Shown in pieces: positions 9,186 through 18,274 of a stretch of DNA of 62,849 nt (its first letter is position 1; each line of letters opens with the position of its first letter). The notes beneath the pieces were generated by a model. The model searched no databases. It worked only from the letters and a program-made list of their open reading frames with translations, and was not told the DNA's origin. Origin of the DNA: Lachnospiraceae bacterium C7 (GTDB lineage: Bacteria; Bacillota; Clostridia; Lachnospirales; Lachnospiraceae); contig FOPE01000015.1 of the NCBI GenBank assembly GCA_900113385.1, positions 1 through 62,849 on the forward strand. Direction: 5' to 3'. A program made the translations under genes and the position numbers.

Positions 9186-10393
9186 TATATCACATCCTTT
9201 GTAGTAACTTTTGTTATCTTAGCATTTGCACTACCATCTATAAGCTGAATTTCGATATTATCTCCTTTTTTGATTTGAGATATACTTACTAAATTCTTAC
9301 TATCTTTAGATGCATAAACAAATCCTTTTGACAATTTTTTTGTTGGAGAATTTGCCTCAAATCGCTCTGTTAAAATTGCTAAATGCTGTTTTGCGTCTTT
9401 TAGTCTTTGATTCATTAAATTTAACAATTTGTCTTCATATTGAACTATTAACGTCTTCTTTTCATTAAGTTTTTGAATAGGATTATTATATTCTATTTTT
9501 TGTTCTATATATTTTAATTGCATTTTAGAATTTTCTAATTTGCGATTTAGAATATTATTCATTCTTATAATCACATTTTCTAATCCTGCTTTTACCTCTT
9601 CATAATCAAAAACAGCCAACTCCGCTGCTGCTGATGGAGTTGGTGCACGTAAATCTGACACGAAATCTGCAATTGTAAAATCTGTTTGATGTCCAACCGC
9701 TGATATAATAGGCACGCTACAATTAAAAATAGCTTCGGCTACAATGCGTTCATTAAATGCCCATAAATCCTCTATAGAACCGCCACCACGACCTACAATC
9801 ATAGTGTCTACACCATATGCTTCTAAGGCTCTTATTCCATTTACAATACTCTCACTTGCTCCTTCGCCTTGCACTTGGGCTGGATACAATATAATTTGAA
9901 TATGTGGGTTTCTTCTTGTTGCGACATTTTGAATATCTCGAATGGCTGCGCCAGTACTTGCAGTTACAACACCTAATGTCTTTATATATCTAGGTATAGG
10001 CTGCTTATATTCTTCTGCAAACATTCCCATCTCTTCTAATTCCTTTTTGAGGGCATCAAATTTCTGGTATAAATCTCCGGCTCCATCTAATTCAATTTTA
10101 TTTGCATACATTTGATAGGTTCCGTCTCTCTCAAAAACTTCTACAGAACCTGTAACCACTACACTGTCTCCATCCTTCATTTCAAAATCTAGACCTTTTC
10201 TACGACTTTTGAACATTACACAATGCATTACGCTTTTTTCATCTTTTAGTGAAAAATAAATGTGACCTGAATAATGATATTTGCAATTGGATATTTCGCC
10301 CTTTATGCTAATGTTTCTTAGCATAAAATCTTGGGCAAACATATTCTTTATATAGCTGTTAATTTGTTGAACTTTATATACGTTTTTATTCAT
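9185..10393 (-). CDS. xseA: Exodeoxyribonuclease VII large subunit
   Basis: N-terminal OB fold (ISIKGEISNCKYHYSGHIYF) and catalytic core with VGRGGGSIEDLWAFN and SAVGHQTDFTIADFVSDLRA are characteristic. A long C-terminal coiled coil binds XseB. I set the start at ATG 10393 (MNKNVYKVQQINSYI), giving 402 residues, because the upstream extension to 10423 runs into nusB and lacks family similarity. Confidence 0.93.
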   Translation of the reverse strand: MNKNVYKVQQINSYIKNMFAQDFMLRNISIKGEISNCKYHYSGHIYFSLKDEKSVMHCVMFKSRRKGLDFEMKDGDSVVVTGSVEVFERDGTYQMYANKIELDGAGDLYQKFDALKKELEEMGMFAEEYKQPIPRYIKTLGVVTASTGAAIRDIQNVATRRNPHIQIILYPAQVQGEGASESIVNGIRALEAYGVDTMIVGRGGGSIEDLWAFNERIVAEAIFNCSVPIISAVGHQTDFTIADFVSDLRAPTPSAAAELAVFDYEEVKAGLENVIIRMNNILNRKLENSKMQLKYIEQKIEYNNPIQKLNEKKTLIVQYEDKLLNLMNQRLKDAKQHLAILTERFEANSPTKKLSKGFVYASKDSKNLVSISQIKKGDNIEIQLIDGSANAKITKVTTKDVI

Positions 10394-10400
10394 TTTCTCT

Positions 10401-10835
10401 CTATGCAAACTTTGCAAGTACACCGTTTACGAATGTTGCTGATTTATCTGTACCATATCTTTTTGCTAATTCTACTGCTTCGTTAATTGCAACCTTAGTA
10501 GGAACGCTTTCATCATGTTGAATTTCATAAACTGCTAAACGAATAATAGTTACATCTACCTTATTCATTCTAGTTGTTTTCCAATTCTTTGACACTTCGT
10601 TAATCTGTGTATCAATATCTGAAATATTTTCCATTATTTTTTTACATTTATCTACCACATCATTTTTCTCATCAAATGACATTTTAGATACGTCATCTCT
10701 AACTTCTGGATAGTCCATAATTACACCAAGATCATCTTTAAAAAGATCAAGCTGTTCAATCATAGCCTCTCCTTCGTTAAAGTCTAAACGAAATAATAAT
10801 TTAAAAATATTTTCTCTGATTTCTCCACGTCTCAT
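10401..10835 (-). CDS. nusB: Transcription antitermination factor NusB
   Basis: 144-residue all-helical NusB-like protein. It begins RRGEIRENIFKLLFRLDF and ends with the conserved INEAVELAKRYGTDKSATFVNGVL segment. NusB binds boxA RNA with NusE (S10) to promote antitermination on rRNA operons. It starts the run of genes leading to recN. Confidence 0.92.
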   Translation of the reverse strand: MRRGEIRENIFKLLFRLDFNEGEAMIEQLDLFKDDLGVIMDYPEVRDDVSKMSFDEKNDVVDKCKKIMENISDIDTQINEVSKNWKTTRMNKVDVTIIRLAVYEIQHDESVPTKVAINEAVELAKRYGTDKSATFVNGVLAKFA

Positions 10836-10861
10836 TGTTTAATTTCCTTTCAAAAAAATTC

Positions 10862-10893
10862 AAAAAATAAGGATGTCTGAATGACATCCTTAA
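10862..10893 (-). terminator. Rho-independent terminator after the Asp23 gene
   Basis: On the minus strand, AAGGATGTC and GACATCCTT form a perfect 9-bp stem followed by ATTTTTTG. It separates the Asp23 gene from nusB. Confidence 0.85.
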
Positions 10894-10924
10894 TTATACT
10901 ATAAATCCAACTGATAAAAAAGCA

Positions 10925-11302
10925 CTAATTATTTTCTGACATATCTACACTTGCAATTCTTACATTAACAACTGCAACTTTAAGACCTGTCATGTTTTCT
11001 ACTGCACTCTTAACTTTGTCCTGGACATTTTTAGATACTTCTGGGATGCTGTATCCATAATTAATGTTGATTGCTACATCAACCTTTACTTCCTCGTCTA
11101 AAACTTCCACAACAATTCCCTTTGAAAGGTTCTTCATGCCAAGTTTGCTAACAATCTCATTTGTGATGTTGCCAGCCATTGAGCTTACACCTTCCACTTC
11201 TGTTGTTGCAAGGCCTGCGATAATAGCTACAACTTCATCTGCAACTTTAACTTCGCCAAATGCCCCTTCTTTTATCTTAAATGTTTTTCTACTTTCAGCC
11301 AT
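10925..11302 (-). CDS. Asp23/Gls24 family envelope stress protein
   Basis: 125-residue DUF322 (Asp23) protein. Typical features are the VADEVVAIIAGLATTEVEGVSSMAG segment and the C-terminal NVQDKVKSAVENMTGLKVAVVNVRI. Family members are abundant cytoplasmic or membrane-associated proteins linked to cell-envelope homeostasis in Gram-positives. A strong GAGGAGG ribosome site precedes the start. It is followed by its own terminator and is probably monocistronic. Confidence 0.9.
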   Translation of the reverse strand: MAESRKTFKIKEGAFGEVKVADEVVAIIAGLATTEVEGVSSMAGNITNEIVSKLGMKNLSKGIVVEVLDEEVKVDVAININYGYSIPEVSKNVQDKVKSAVENMTGLKVAVVNVRIASVDMSENN

Positions 11303-11386
11303 TTTATTGCCTCCTCAGTAATTATATACTTCATTATAACAAATAATTTTTCGTTTGAAAACCTTATTTTGCTTAATTGTCCTTAT

Positions 11387-12319
11387 CTACTTCTTTAGTA
11401 TTTCGTTTACATCAAGGAAATCATAAGGTGTTGCCTGATATACATAATAATTGAGCCAATTTGAATACAATATACTTGCGTGAGATCTCCATGACATGAC
11501 TGGTTTTTGATTTTCATCATTTCCTGGATAATAATTTTTAGGCATTTCGATATCATGACCTTTGCTTTTATCTCTTTTATATTCTGTATCTAAAGTATAT
11601 CTATCGTATTCAGGATGTCCCATAAGGAAAATCTGTCTGCCATTATTAGCCATTACTAAAAATGCTCCTGCTTCTTTAGATTCTGCTAATATTGTTAAAT
11701 CTTTATTGTCTTCAATGTCTTCTATAGCAACTACTGTATGTCTTGAATGTGGTGCCATAAAATAATCATCAAATCCTCTAACTAGCGGAATTTTTCTATT
11801 TTTCACTTTATGCTTAAAAACACCAAAGCATTTTTTACCTAGCTCATGTTTTTTGATTCCATAATGATAATACAATCCTGCTTGAGCTCCCCAACATATG
11901 TGAAGCGTTGATGTTACATGAGTTTTAGACCACTCCATAATTTTTGTGATCTCTTCCCAGTAATCAACCTCTTCAAAATCCATAAGTTCAATTGGCGCTC
12001 CTGTAATTATTAAACCATCAAAATGTTTGTCTTTTATGTCACTAAATGTTTCATAAAATTTATTTAAATGACTAACAGATGTATGTGTTGATTCGTGGGA
12101 TTCTAGTGTCACGAATGATACATCTACTTGTAAAGGTGTGTTAGACAACATCCTAAGTAATTGAACCTCTGCATCTTCTTTTAAAGGCATTAAATTGACT
12201 ATTCCTATACTTATTGGACGTATATCTTGGTGTATAGCTCTATTTTCATCTATCACGAAAATATTTTCCTGTTCTAACTTTCCCTTTGCTGGTAAATCGC
12301 TTTGTGTTTTAATTGGCAT
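11387..12319 (-). CDS. metA: Homoserine O-acyltransferase (predicted acetyltransferase)
   Basis: MetA acylates homoserine at the first step of methionine synthesis. The nucleophile lies in HICWGAQAG (Cys142), and the catalytic pair is in GHPEYD (His236, Glu238). Residue 111 in the GAPIELMDF segment is Glu. In the family Glu here favours acetyl-CoA and Gly favours succinyl-CoA, so I predict acetyltransferase activity despite the usual 'succinyltransferase' label. Length of 310 residues is normal. Its start is two bases from the ligA stop. Confidence 0.92.
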   Translation of the reverse strand: MPIKTQSDLPAKGKLEQENIFVIDENRAIHQDIRPISIGIVNLMPLKEDAEVQLLRMLSNTPLQVDVSFVTLESHESTHTSVSHLNKFYETFSDIKDKHFDGLIITGAPIELMDFEEVDYWEEITKIMEWSKTHVTSTLHICWGAQAGLYYHYGIKKHELGKKCFGVFKHKVKNRKIPLVRGFDDYFMAPHSRHTVVAIEDIEDNKDLTILAESKEAGAFLVMANNGRQIFLMGHPEYDRYTLDTEYKRDKSKGHDIEMPKNYYPGNDENQKPVMSWRSHASILYSNWLNYYVYQATPYDFLDVNEILKK

Positions 12320-12321
12320 TA

Positions 12322-14295
12322 TTAATTCCTCTCTTTCCCAAACTTTTCTATGAACTCATCCTCTGATATAATTGGTACTCCCAAATTTTGAGCTTTAGTA
12401 TTCTTTGAAGAAGTAGAGTGTAAATCATTATTTACAAGGTAATCTGTCTTCTTTGAAACGCTACCTGTAACTTTTCCTCCTTGTGATTCTACATAAGCTT
12501 TAAATTCATTTCTATTCTTAAACGAATGTACATCTCCTGTAATTACAAATGTGAGGTTCATACATGTTCCCTCTTCTAATTCAACTTTTTCTCCATCTGT
12601 TAGAGTAACCTCCTCTAACAAATTATAAAACTCCTCTTGATTTGTTTCGATTGCATACCATTTAAAAATCGATGCTGATTTTTCACTGCCGATTCCTTCA
12701 ATATCATCAAAACTTATTCCTTTTTTTAATCTATTTACAAATTCATCAAAACCAAGTGCTCCAACTATCTTTTTAGCTGCATCTAAGCCAATCATTGGAA
12801 TACATAAGGCATAGATAAAATTGATTGCTTTAACTGTTTTACTTTTTTCTATGGCTTTTCCCATGTTTTCACAGGATTTTTCTCCAAAGCCTTCCATTTG
12901 TCTAATTGTATCAAAATGTCTGTCTAAATGATACAAATCAGTAAATGATGATATAAATCCATCATTCATAAATTTTAATATTGTCTGTACTGATAATCCA
13001 TCAATGTCCATACCTGATTTACTTACAAAACGAGTAAATTTTTTAAGGTGTTTTGCTGAACATTCTAAATTAGTACAGTGTAATGTTTTTGTTCCTGTAG
13101 GACTAATTCTTATTTCAGTTTTTGCATGACATACTGGACATTCCTCTGGTATATGTAGCATTTCGTTTTCAGGATTTTCCTGAACGGAAATAACCTTTGG
13201 AATAATCTTATTGGCTTTTATTACTTCAATAGTCGATTTCTCTCTTAAACCTAATCTTTCGATTTCACTAAGATTACATAATGAAGCTCTTGTAACTGTT
13301 GTTCCTTCGATCTGGACTGGTTTAAAAACAGCAACTGGTGAAATTGTTGATACTGCACATGACCATTCTACGTGATCTAACTCTGTCTCTACTGATTCAT
13401 CTTGCCATTTAAATGCAAAACCTGCTCTTGTGGCATGATGTCCCGTTACACTTCCAGTTAAAGCATAATCTGTATCTTCATAACAAATTACTAATCCATC
13501 AACTGGAATATCCATTCTTCCTTGTTCTACATCTGCTGTCCATTTATTTACTACATCTGGTAATGTTAATGCTGTGCACGCCTCTCTTTTTACAACATTG
13601 AATCCTAGTTCTTCAAGATAATTCATTCGCTCTCCCCATGAAACTATGTTGTCATCTATGTGGACTAATGTAAATGCATTAAACATCACGTGTCTCTTTT
13701 TAACTTCTTCTGGATCATCTAAGTTAAGAGTTCCGGAAGCAAGATTTCTAGGATTTGCATATTTTTCATCATCGTCTTCTATCATATCATTGATAGCTGC
13801 AAAATCTGTATACGAAATTGTTGCTTCCCCTCGGACCACTAAATGTCCCTTATACTTTATTTTCAACGGAAAGCCCTTAATGGAATTCTTTAAATCAGTA
13901 ATATTAGTTCCAACAGTTCCGTTACCTCTAGTCAAAATCTTAGTAAGTTTACCATTATCATATGTCAAAACTAATGTTAATCCATCTAACTTCCAAGATA
14001 ACCAAATATCTCTATTTTCTGACCATTTAATCAATTCTGAGACCTGTTTTGTCTTGGCCAAAGACAATGCTGGATATTCGTGCTGTTCTTTTTGACCACT
14101 TGTCTCTTCGTATCCTGCATTCTGAGTTGGTGAATCTGGCATAATATATCCAGTTTTCACCTCAAGCTCTGTTAATTCATCAAACATTGCATCCCATTCA
14201 TAGTTAGACATTATCTCGTCTTTACCATTATAGTATACTTCTGAAGCCGTATTAAGCTTCTTTACTAATTCTTCAATTTGAGCCTTCTCGTCCAT
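12322..14295 (-). CDS. ligA: NAD-dependent DNA ligase LigA
   Basis: Seals nicks using NAD. It has the adenylation domain with the nucleotidyl-lysine motif KLDG (in [12 protein letters not shown]), then the OB fold, a four-cysteine zinc finger (CPVCH...[12 protein letters not shown]), helix-hairpin-helix repeats, and a C-terminal BRCT domain ([20 protein letters not shown]). I choose ATG 14295 with AGAGGT upstream rather than the TTG at 14301. Length of about 657 residues is normal. Confidence 0.94.
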   Translation of the reverse strand: MDEKAQIEELVKKLNTASEVYYNGKDEIMSNYEWDAMFDELTELEVKTGYIMPDSPTQNAGYEETSGQKEQHEYPALSLAKTKQVSELIKWSENRDIWLSWKLDGLTLVLTYDNGKLTKILTRGNGTVGTNITDLKNSIKGFPLKIKYKGHLVVRGEATISYTDFAAINDMIEDDDEKYANPRNLASGTLNLDDPEEVKKRHVMFNAFTLVHIDDNIVSWGERMNYLEELGFNVVKREACTALTLPDVVNKWTADVEQGRMDIPVDGLVICYEDTDYALTGSVTGHHATRAGFAFKWQDESVETELDHVEWSCAVSTISPVAVFKPVQIEGTTVTRASLCNLSEIERLGLREKSTIEVIKANKIIPKVISVQENPENEMLHIPEECPVCHAKTEIRISPTGTKTLHCTNLECSAKHLKKFTRFVSKSGMDIDGLSVQTILKFMNDGFISSFTDLYHLDRHFDTIRQMEGFGEKSCENMGKAIEKSKTVKAINFIYALCIPMIGLDAAKKIVGALGFDEFVNRLKKGISFDDIEGIGSEKSASIFKWYAIETNQEEFYNLLEEVTLTDGEKVELEEGTCMNLTFVITGDVHSFKNRNEFKAYVESQGGKVTGSVSKKTDYLVNNDLHSTSSKNTKAQNLGVPIISEDEFIEKFGKERN

Positions 14296-14353
14296 TCTCA
14301 AACCTCTTTCTGATATTTATTTTCATATGCCTTATTTAATAAAAATAGAACAA

Positions 14354-15241
14354 TTATCTTCCCATAAGATCTTTGTTAACTGTTGCATATATTTTTTTCT
14401 TTGTGGTAGGCTTTTTACTTGTGATAGCTTTTTTGCTTACAGTAGGCTTCTTGCTTGCAGTAATTTTTGTACTTGTGCTAAACTTTTTACCTTTTTCTGG
14501 AATGTTTTTAGGTCCATTAGTTGAATGAGAAATTAGTTTATTTAATTCCTTCATTTCTTTCGAGGTTAAATTACGATATGTTCCTATCTCTAAATCCCCT
14601 AAATTAATATTCATTATTCTAACACGTTTTAACTTATTAACGTGATATCCAAATACTCTACACATTCTACGAATTTGTCTATTAAGGCCTTGCGTTAAAA
14701 TAATCTTGAAAGTTTTATTACTTATCTTAGTAACTTGGCACTTTCTTGTAGTTGTCTCTAACTCATCAAGATACACTCCATTTGACATACCTTCTATAAA
14801 CTCTGCAGTTATATTTTTATTAACCGTTACAATGTATTCTTTTTCATGAGCATTACTTCCTCGGATAATTTTATTGAAAATTTCTCCGTCGTTTGTTAAT
14901 AGAATAAGACCTTCTGACTCTTTATCTAATCGACCTATTGGAAAAATTCTTTTAGGATAATTGATATAATCTATTATATTATCTTTTTCACGTTTTTCAG
15001 CAGTGCATACTATTCCTATCGGTTTATTAAAAGCAATCAATACAAATTCTTCTTCTTTTGTTATTTCTTTACCTTTGTAGAACACATGCTGACCTGGCAT
15101 TACACGCATTCCGCTTTCAGCCACCTTACCGTCAATTATAACATTTCCAGCCTCTATTTGTCTATCTGCTTCACGACGTGAACATATTCCCGCTTCACTT
15201 AAAAATTTATTTATTCTTGTTCCACTTGGATTATTCTCCAT
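14354..15241 (-). CDS. rluF: 23S rRNA pseudouridine synthase, RluF-like
   Basis: RsuA/RluB/E/F family enzyme. An N-terminal S4 domain (RINKFLSEAGICSRREADRQ) is followed by the catalytic GRLDKESEGLILLTND loop and the LTQGLNRQIRRMCRVFGY motif, which resembles RluF (U2604) most. The last 50 residues form a basic low-complexity tail of repeated SKKPT-like units that probably contacts RNA non-specifically. The exact target base is inferred from family resemblance only. Confidence 0.85.
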   Translation of the reverse strand: MENNPSGTRINKFLSEAGICSRREADRQIEAGNVIIDGKVAESGMRVMPGQHVFYKGKEITKEEEFVLIAFNKPIGIVCTAEKREKDNIIDYINYPKRIFPIGRLDKESEGLILLTNDGEIFNKIIRGSNAHEKEYIVTVNKNITAEFIEGMSNGVYLDELETTTRKCQVTKISNKTFKIILTQGLNRQIRRMCRVFGYHVNKLKRVRIMNINLGDLEIGTYRNLTSKEMKELNKLISHSTNGPKNIPEKGKKFSTSTKITASKKPTVSKKAITSKKPTTKKKIYATVNKDLMGR

Positions 15242-15257
15242 TATTTACCTCTCTTCT

Positions 15258-15297
15258 AGCAAAATACGGAGACTCATTACAAGCCTCCGTACTTTTA
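15258..15297 (-). terminator. Terminator after the SH3-domain gene
   Basis: On the minus strand, ACGGAGGCTTG and the opposing CTCCGT arms pair around a small loop, followed by ATTTTG. It lies between the 15402-16517 gene and the pseudouridine synthase gene. Confidence 0.65.
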
Positions 15298-15401
15298 TGT
15301 TGAACTCTATTCTTTTTCTCTAAAATCAAATCATCTATATGCCATGCATAAAGACTAAAGTTCTATATACTTTTCTCGATTCATAATTAATTCTTAGTTA
15401 A

Positions 15402-16517
15402 TTATTGAAGGAAATCTTTTTTAACATATCCGTTTTGACCATTAAAGTCAATCCAAATCCAATCTCCATCTTGTCCGAGCTTCTTGTATTTCTCGCCCTG
15501 GCTAACAGAACCAATTAAGTTACTGTCTGTAGATGCTTTATCTCTTACTAAGATATCTGTACCTTTTACAGTTACAGTATTTGAATCTTTTTTTTCTGTT
15601 GTCTTCTCTGTGTCTTTCTTTTCTGTATTTTTTTTCTTAGAATCCTTCTTGTCTGTATCTTTTTTCTCTGAGTCTTTCTTCTCTGTATCTTTCTTGTCTG
15701 AGTCTGAAGTTTTCTTCTTATCCTCTGAATCTTTAGAGTCTTCTTCTGAATCCTCTTTAATACTATCTGCCCATTCTTTAATTGTATCTGGGATCTTAGT
15801 AGTTACAGTTGAAGCAAGATCTTTGTCTTTTGCTAAAGCTTTCTCGTACTTCTCTTGAACATCTTTCTGAAGTTCTACTACATCACTTTGCTTCTCGTAT
15901 TTAGTAATTACGTTATATACAGTTTTATCCATATCGTTCTCATTTCTAGAGAAGTTAAACGCACTGTATAAGTTGTTGATGTAAAGTTTTCCATCTTTAT
16001 CTGTATCGATATAGAAGAAATCTAAACTTGGTGCTTTTGTATCAATATCCTTAAACTTAACGTTGTATGTAACTGATACGAAATATGATCCTTCTGTTAA
16101 ACCGTTCTTAGCATATACTTTGATATCCTCATGTGAATCATAATAATCTGCTACCGCTTTAATATAACTCTTTTCTTTCTCAGAAATAGGTGTGGCAACC
16201 TTAGATAATGCTTTAATGTCTCCATCTGCATAAGCATCAAAATATTTTTTCATTAAAGCTTCTATCTTCTCATTAACCTTTTTGTCTTCAACGAACTTGT
16301 TATCAAATTCAAAGTTATCTACTGATGTCTCACCAGCTACTGCTTTACCAGAGTGTTGTAGCTTGTCAGTATTAAGAGCCGCTGCATACACTAATACTGC
16401 AACTAAAATAACTAAAACAACTGCTGCTGCAATAATTCTAAAATTTCTTTCAAAGAAACTTCCTTCTTTTCCTTTTGGAGAGAAGAAAGCTTTTATTTTG
16501 TCAAGCAAATTCTGCAT
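15402..16517 (-). CDS. Membrane-anchored protein with C-terminal SH3b domain
   Basis: 371 residues. A short cytoplasmic N-terminus (KAFFSPKGKEGSFFERNF) is followed by one transmembrane helix (residues about 28-48, RIIAAAVVLVILVAVLVYAA). An extracytoplasmic alpha/beta domain reminiscent of NTF2-like folds follows, then a Lys/Asp/Ser-rich linker of KKDTEKKDSE repeats (about 265-305), and a bacterial SH3 domain (VRDKASTDSNLIGSVSQGEKY...GYVKKDFLQ). SH3b domains usually bind peptidoglycan, so a wall-associated role is inferred. The precise function is unknown. Confidence 0.85.
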   Translation of the reverse strand: MQNLLDKIKAFFSPKGKEGSFFERNFRIIAAAVVLVILVAVLVYAAALNTDKLQHSGKAVAGETSVDNFEFDNKFVEDKKVNEKIEALMKKYFDAYADGDIKALSKVATPISEKEKSYIKAVADYYDSHEDIKVYAKNGLTEGSYFVSVTYNVKFKDIDTKAPSLDFFYIDTDKDGKLYINNLYSAFNFSRNENDMDKTVYNVITKYEKQSDVVELQKDVQEKYEKALAKDKDLASTVTTKIPDTIKEWADSIKEDSEEDSKDSEDKKKTSDSDKKDTEKKDSEKKDTDKKDSKKKNTEKKDTEKTTEKKDSNTVTVKGTDILVRDKASTDSNLIGSVSQGEKYKKLGQDGDWIWIDFNGQNGYVKKDFLQ

Positions 16518-16586
16518 TTTATTCCTCCTAAAAACTACTTCTTAAAATATTACTTAATATTACTTAATATCTTCGTTCCTGCAACG

Positions 16587-16658
16587 TGCAGCCGGCGGGA
16601 ATCGAACCCGCATCGCAAGAGTCGGAGTCTTGAATTCTATCCATTATACCACGACTGC
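16587..16658 (-). tRNA. tRNA-Arg (CCG anticodon)
   Basis: Full cloverleaf on the minus strand. The acceptor pair is GCAGTCG/CGGCTGC, the anticodon stem is CAAGA/TCTTG with loop CTCCGAC (anticodon CCG, reading CGG), and the T arm contains GGTTCGATTCC. CCA is not encoded. It stands alone. Confidence 0.93.
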
Positions 16659-16728
16659 ATATTTTTTGCCACATACGTTTATATATTAACAACTTGATAC
16701 AAAAAAGTCAAATATATTTTAAGCAAAA

Positions 16729-16763
16729 GAAAAACCGTTAAGATGGCGCTTAACGGTTTTTCA
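16729..16763 (-). terminator. Terminator downstream of the flavodoxin gene
   Basis: AAAACCGTTAAG and CTTAACGGTTTT form a perfect 12-bp stem with a six-base loop and end in T-rich sequence on both strands. In context it ends the DUF3793-flavodoxin transcript before tRNA-Arg. Confidence 0.8.
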
Positions 16764-16914
16764 AGATCTACACTAAGTTTTACAAATTTTTCCGAGAGAA
16801 AAGATATGGCGAATCTTTTTCGGAGCAATAAATATAATATATAGCAAGAGAAGCTGGAGTCTGCCTCTACTTGTTAACGAATTATTTGAAACTCATATGA
16901 GTTTCTTTTTTGGA

Positions 16915-17346
16915 TTAAACAGAAGCTAACTGTTTTCCAAGTGCTGCACATTCTTCTAGTGCTGCATCATCAGGTGTTTCCTGACAAATTACGCCTTCGT
17001 CGTTAAGGACTTTAGCGCCTGCTGATTTCATGCGATCGACCCAATCTCTCATCCATTCGCCGTCGCCCCAGCCGTATGATCCAAATAAACCAACTGTTTT
17101 TCCTGATACAAAACCTTCTACTTCTTCTACGAATGGTTCCATCTCAGATTCTTCTAATACCTCAGACCCCATTGCTGAACAGCCCATTGCAAATGCATTT
17201 GCATTCTTAAGCTCATCCATTGGAGCACTGCTACAATCTACTATTTCTGCTTCATGCCCTGCATCTTTAATGCCTTTAGCCACGCCTTCTGCCATGGCTG
17301 CTGTGTTTCCTGTTTGTGACCAATATACTACGTATACTTTACTCAT
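16915..17346 (-). CDS. Short-chain flavodoxin
   Basis: 143-residue FMN protein. The phosphate-binding loop is SQTGNTAAMA (residues about 10-19), and the FMN-stacking region contains GSYGWGDGEWM. Flavodoxins replace ferredoxin as electron carriers when iron is short. A strong AGGAGG precedes the ATG. It is the second gene of a two-gene operon behind a promoter carrying two GTTAG/CTAAC-type boxes, consistent with induction under iron limitation (inferred). Confidence 0.93.
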   Translation of the reverse strand: MSKVYVVYWSQTGNTAAMAEGVAKGIKDAGHEAEIVDCSSAPMDELKNANAFAMGCSAMGSEVLEESEMEPFVEEVEGFVSGKTVGLFGSYGWGDGEWMRDWVDRMKSAGAKVLNDEGVICQETPDDAALEECAALGKQLASV

Positions 17347-17355
17347 GTTTCCCTC

Positions 17356-17973
17356 CTAAACTGCTACCAAACCCTCTTCTTTTTTATGATAGCCATTTAT
17401 AATCTCGACCACATCGCATCCATCTGCTACTTTTCTCAAAAGTTCTTCCTGTGCAATATCAATTTTTCTAAATAACATTGCTTTAGCTTTAGGATTACTA
17501 TAAACTTTCCAATAACCTGTTATTAATGGTCTTTCTCCTTTGTTCTCAATAAAACCAACTACGTCCTCAATTGGGTAACCAAGGAAAATCCCAAGCTCAT
17601 GTGGAAAAACTTCTTTCTGAACCAAGTAGTTTTGATAGCGTACTTGAAACTCCCTGATTTTCTCTTCTAAATCATTGCTTACATAACCTAAGTTCTTAAG
17701 ATATTCATAACACTTTTCTTCTTCAGTATAAGCTTCTAAGGCTTCACAATCATATAATAAAAATGTTACTCTATCATTTAATTCAGCAAGCATTACGTAA
17801 GAAATCGAGGTTTTATCTAAAACCAAACGAACTGTAGGCGCAAGTTCTTTTTCGATAATCAAAAGATTTGATGTCTTAAGATTCGTGATAACTGGAGTAC
17901 ATTGTAAAATTAATTGTGTCTCAATTCGTTTTAAATTGATTCTTTTTATAATTTCAAATACTTCGCTGCTCAT
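17356..17973 (-). CDS. DUF3793 family protein
   Basis: 205 residues. The diagnostic DUF3793 core VFPHELGIFLGYPIEDVVGF is followed by GYWKVYSNPKAKAMLF. The biochemical role is not known to me. Members often occur beside flavodoxin or iron genes, as here, where it is the promoter-proximal gene nine bases upstream of flavodoxin. The AAGGAG before the ATG supports the start. A role in iron or electron-transfer metabolism is inferred only from context. Confidence 0.85.
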   Translation of the reverse strand: MSSEVFEIIKRINLKRIETQLILQCTPVITNLKTSNLLIIEKELAPTVRLVLDKTSISYVMLAELNDRVTFLLYDCEALEAYTEEEKCYEYLKNLGYVSNDLEEKIREFQVRYQNYLVQKEVFPHELGIFLGYPIEDVVGFIENKGERPLITGYWKVYSNPKAKAMLFRKIDIAQEELLRKVADGCDVVEIINGYHKKEEGLVAV

Positions 17974-17986
17974 ATGGCTCCTTTTA

Positions 17987-18039
17987 GTTAGTTTTCTCTA
18001 ACTGTTATTAATGATACCTAATGTTAGTTAGGTTGTCAA
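17987..18039 (-). promoter_or_regulatory. Promoter with two iron-type operator boxes (DUF3793-flavodoxin operon)
   Basis: On the minus strand, TTGACA (18034-18039), a 17-base spacer and TATCAT (18011-18016) make a good sigma-A promoter. The spacer contains the inverted repeat ACCTAA-N6-TTAGGT (18016-18033 on the plus strand). A second, perfect GTTAG-N6-CTAAC repeat lies just downstream (17987-18002). The same box occurs at 24402 and 27342. The layout suggests repressor binding that blocks polymerase. I infer a DtxR/IdeR-like rather than classical Fur site. Confidence 0.7.
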
Positions 18040-18156
18040 GTGTTTTTATTATATTTTTTTAATTTTTTATTTTTTCTTCTTATTTATTTGTATTTGTTTT
18101 TATTTTGTTATTATTTTGCATTATTCTCCTTATGCTTTTTGGTTATATTTTTATAC

Positions 18157-18202
18157 AAAAAAAGCCCCTTTACATATCTATAAAATATGTAAAAAGGCCT
18201 TT
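18157..18202 (-). terminator. Terminator after the P-type ATPase gene
   Basis: On the minus strand, AAAGGCCTTTTTACATAT pairs with ATATGTAAAGGGGCTTT and is followed by seven T. It lies 70 bases beyond the ATPase stop codon. Confidence 0.8.
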
Positions 18203-18274
18203 GATAATCTGTGCATTATAATGTAATGGCTATCGCTTATATATTTATAACACTTAATTTTACCATATTAAATT

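Noticed and set aside
17987-18002. Classical Fur box
   Set aside because: The sequence does not match GATAATGATTATCATTATC-type sites. The TTAG/CTAA half-sites fit a DtxR-like pattern better.
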